Part shown: positions 5,651 to 7,393 of the stretch, in pieces
Layout of the letters: the number at the start of each line of letters is the position of its first letter
Position numbering within the stretch: position 1 is the stretch's first letter
DNA from: a bacterium
GTDB lineage: Bacteria > Babelota > Babeliae > Babelales > RVW-14
Assembly (NCBI GenBank): GCA_023249895.1
Contig: JAHFBS010000043.1
Coordinates: 1 to 7,393, forward strand
Direction of reading: 5' to 3'
DNA length: 7,393 nucleotides
Notes under the pieces: generated by a model
Database searches by the model: none
What the model was told of the DNA's origin: nothing
The model's input: the letters and a program-made list of their open reading frames with translations, nothing else
Position numbers and translations under genes: made by a program

Positions 5651-7158
5651 TGCAAAGAGAAATTGATGTTATTTCGTTATTAGAAGATTCGTTACGAGAA
5701 ACCCCCGAACACCTTGAGGGTATCGGTACGGTTATTAAGATCGGCGACAATATCTGCAAAGTCTACGGGCTTAACGATGCTGTTTTTGGCGAGTTCATTG
5801 AATTTGAAAATGGTGCTAAAGGCATGGTTTTTGATCTTGATGAAGACTTTGTTTCTGTTGTTTTGCTTGAAAGTGGCGCGACCGTTGTTGAACAGGAAGT
5901 TGCTCGACGCACCGGTTCTGTTTTTAGCGTTCCTGTTGGTGATCAGCTGATCGGTCGTGTGTTAAGCGCTACGGGTAGACCGATTGATGCGTTGGGTGAT
6001 CTTAAAACTACGCAAAAGATGCCTCTGGAGCGTGTTGCTCCTGGAATCATTTATCGCGCACCAATTAATCGTTCGCTTGAAACGGGCATTGCTGTAATTG
6101 ACAGTCTTATTCCCATTGGTCGCGGCCAGCGCGAGTTGCTTATTGGTAATCGAAGCACCGGTAAAACAGCGATCGCGATTGATACGATTCTTCATCAAAA
6201 AGATCAAAACGTTATTTGTATTTACGTCTCAATCGGACACAAGCAATCACATACTGCGCGTATTATTTATGAGCTTGAAAAAGCTGGCGCTCTTGAATAT
6301 TCGATTATTATTGATGCCGATGCAAAAGAACCGGCGTTGAACCAATACTTGGCTCCCTATACTGGTTGCACGGTTGGTGAATATTTCATGCAACAGGGCC
6401 GTGATGCGTTGGTCATATATGATGATCTGAGCAACCATGCAATTGCCTATCGAGAACTTTCATTGCTCCTTCGTCGTCCACCAGGACGTGAAGCATATCC
6501 TGGAGATATTTTTTATATTCATTCACGCTTGCTTGAACGAGCTGGGCGCCTTAATAAGGAACTGGGCGGTGGATCATTGACCGCTTTGCCGGTAATTCAG
6601 ACACAGGGTGATGATATTTCTGCATACATTCCTACAAATTTGATTTCTATTACCGATGGACAAATCTTTTTGGATACTAATTTATTCAATAAAGGTATTC
6701 GTCCTGCCGTTAACATTGGCCTTTCGGTATCTCGTGTCGGCGCAGCTGCGCAAACACGTGCGATGAAAAAAGTTTCGGGAAGCCTCAAACTTGAACTTGC
6801 TCAATACAATGAACTGTTAGCATTTGAGCAGTTTGGTTCAGAGCTTGATAAAGCAAGTCAACGTGCGCTTGATCGTGGTCGTCGTGCTATTGAAATTTTG
6901 CGACAACCAGAACATGAAACGTATTCATTTGTCGATCAAACAATATTTCTCTTTCTGCTCAAAGAAAATTATTTGGATAAACTACCGCTGCATGCCGTAA
7001 GACCATTCGTAACACAATGCGCGTCCTATGTTAAAGCATCTCATAGCGATGTGTATAAAAATATCTTTGATTCGCAAGATATCACCGACGCGATTCTTGT
7101 TGATTTGCGCATGGCGGTTGAAGAATTTATGATGATTTTTTCGGTGCCTGCTAAGTAA
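5647..7158 (+). CDS. atpA: ATP synthase F1 subunit alpha
   Basis: Alpha forms, with beta, the hexameric head; its nucleotide sites are non-catalytic, and it supplies an arginine to each catalytic site. The 503-residue length is standard. The N-terminal beta-barrel (about 25-95) includes GIGTVIKIGDNICKVYGL. The nucleotide-binding domain has the P-loop GNRSTGKT (167-174), APYTGCTVGEYF (236-247), the Walker B region ALVIYDD (254-260) and LLLRRPPGREAYPGD (273-287). SVSRVG holds the catalytic-site arginine, Arg363. The helical C-terminal domain runs from about 375. The P-loop differs from the usual GDRQTGKT by Asp to Asn and Gln to Ser. Alpha is distinguished from beta by this P-loop and by RRPPGREA. 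The ATG at 5647 overlaps the atpH stop (ATGA); an ATG at 5650 is an equally possible start one codon later. Gamma does not follow. Confidence 0.97.
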   Translation: MMQREIDVISLLEDSLRETPEHLEGIGTVIKIGDNICKVYGLNDAVFGEFIEFENGAKGMVFDLDEDFVSVVLLESGATVVEQEVARRTGSVFSVPVGDQLIGRVLSATGRPIDALGDLKTTQKMPLERVAPGIIYRAPINRSLETGIAVIDSLIPIGRGQRELLIGNRSTGKTAIAIDTILHQKDQNVICIYVSIGHKQSHTARIIYELEKAGALEYSIIIDADAKEPALNQYLAPYTGCTVGEYFMQQGRDALVIYDDLSNHAIAYRELSLLLRRPPGREAYPGDIFYIHSRLLERAGRLNKELGGGSLTALPVIQTQGDDISAYIPTNLISITDGQIFLDTNLFNKGIRPAVNIGLSVSRVGAAAQTRAMKKVSGSLKLELAQYNELLAFEQFGSELDKASQRALDRGRRAIEILRQPEHETYSFVDQTIFLFLLKENYLDKLPLHAVRPFVTQCASYVKASHSDVYKNIFDSQDITDAILVDLRMAVEEFMMIFSVPAK

Positions 7159-7162
7159 CATT

Positions 7163-7393
7163 ATGTTTTTACGATTATTATTGCCATTTCTTCTGCTGCT
7201 GACATCATGCGGGAGAAAACAACGAACTATCTTTCAATTTCCTGAAAAAGAGCCAATCAAAATTAGCAAGTTGTCGCTTCCTGCGGTTCGCGGATTGCAG
7301 GTGACAACAACCGACAAAGGTAAGCATTTAACGTGGTATCCGCTAGATATTTCAAGCGTGCATAATACGAAGTATGATCTTACTTTTCTTGGC
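7163..7393 (+). CDS. Lipoprotein with possible fibronectin-III-like domain (3' end missing)
   Basis: The frame is open from the ATG at 7163 to the window edge (77 codons). The N-terminus is a lipoprotein signal: Arg4, a leucine-rich core (5-13) and the lipobox LTSC with Cys16, so the protein should be lipidated and exported. After a short linker, residues 34-63 (ISKLSLPAVRGLQVT, then HLTWYPL) resemble the first strands of a fibronectin type III domain, with Pro before the first strand and Trp in the third. That is a pattern-level guess. No clear Shine-Dalgarno is visible; the gene starts 4 nt after the atpA stop, so it is probably translated by coupling and co-transcribed with the ATP synthase genes. 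I do not recognise the gene. Its place is where atpG would normally be. Confidence 0.75.
   Translation, partial: MFLRLLLPFLLLLTSCGRKQRTIFQFPEKEPIKISKLSLPAVRGLQVTTTDKGKHLTWYPLDISSVHNTKYDLTFLG

Overview
The window is a gene-dense, moderately AT-rich bacterial segment. It holds ten genes: nine on the + strand and one (the DHH phosphoesterase, 2112-3077) on the - strand. The only intergenic gaps of note are about 68, 71 and 99 bp. There is no rRNA, tRNA, CRISPR array, insertion sequence or obvious mobile element. The combination of features suggests a host-associated lineage: an animal-type deoxynucleoside kinase, an F-type ATP synthase locus that is divergent and split, and a thioredoxin reductase without the usual NADPH arginines. 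Candidatus Dependentiae (TM6) is my best guess, but this is inference from gene character and not a marker-gene assignment.

Layout. Positions 1-1119 hold the 3' part of an unrecognised, probably TIM-barrel enzyme cut by the window edge. A thioredoxin reductase (trxB, 1188-2108) follows. It converges on an NrnA-like DHH/DHHA1 phosphoesterase (2112-3077, - strand); the two stop codons are 3 nt apart, and trxB's likely intrinsic terminator lies inside the end of the DHH gene. Divergent from the DHH gene is a dCK/dGK-type deoxynucleoside kinase (3149-3907).

After a 99-bp gap carrying a possible promoter, an ATP synthase cluster runs to the end: c subunit (atpE, 4007-4246), a short b/b'-like membrane-anchored protein (4250-4606), a second b-like protein (4596-5090), delta (atpH, 5093-5650) and alpha (atpA, 5647-7158). 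These genes are 2-3 nt apart or overlap, so they are almost certainly co-transcribed and translationally coupled. Four nucleotides after atpA, where gamma (atpG) would be expected, a lipoprotein gene with a possible fibronectin-III-like start begins and runs off the window. Subunit a (atpB) is not upstream of atpE, and gamma, beta and epsilon are not seen, so they must lie elsewhere.

Functionally, the ATP synthase genes encode part of the proton channel (c), both stalk candidates (b', b), the stalk cap (delta) and the non-catalytic head subunit (alpha). The kinase and the NrnA-like enzyme point to nucleotide salvage and recycling, and trxB to thiol redox. I found no evidence of a wholly new system. 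The most notable points are the TrxR cofactor site, the kinase's dCK-like specificity residues, and the unusual composition and split of the ATP synthase operon.
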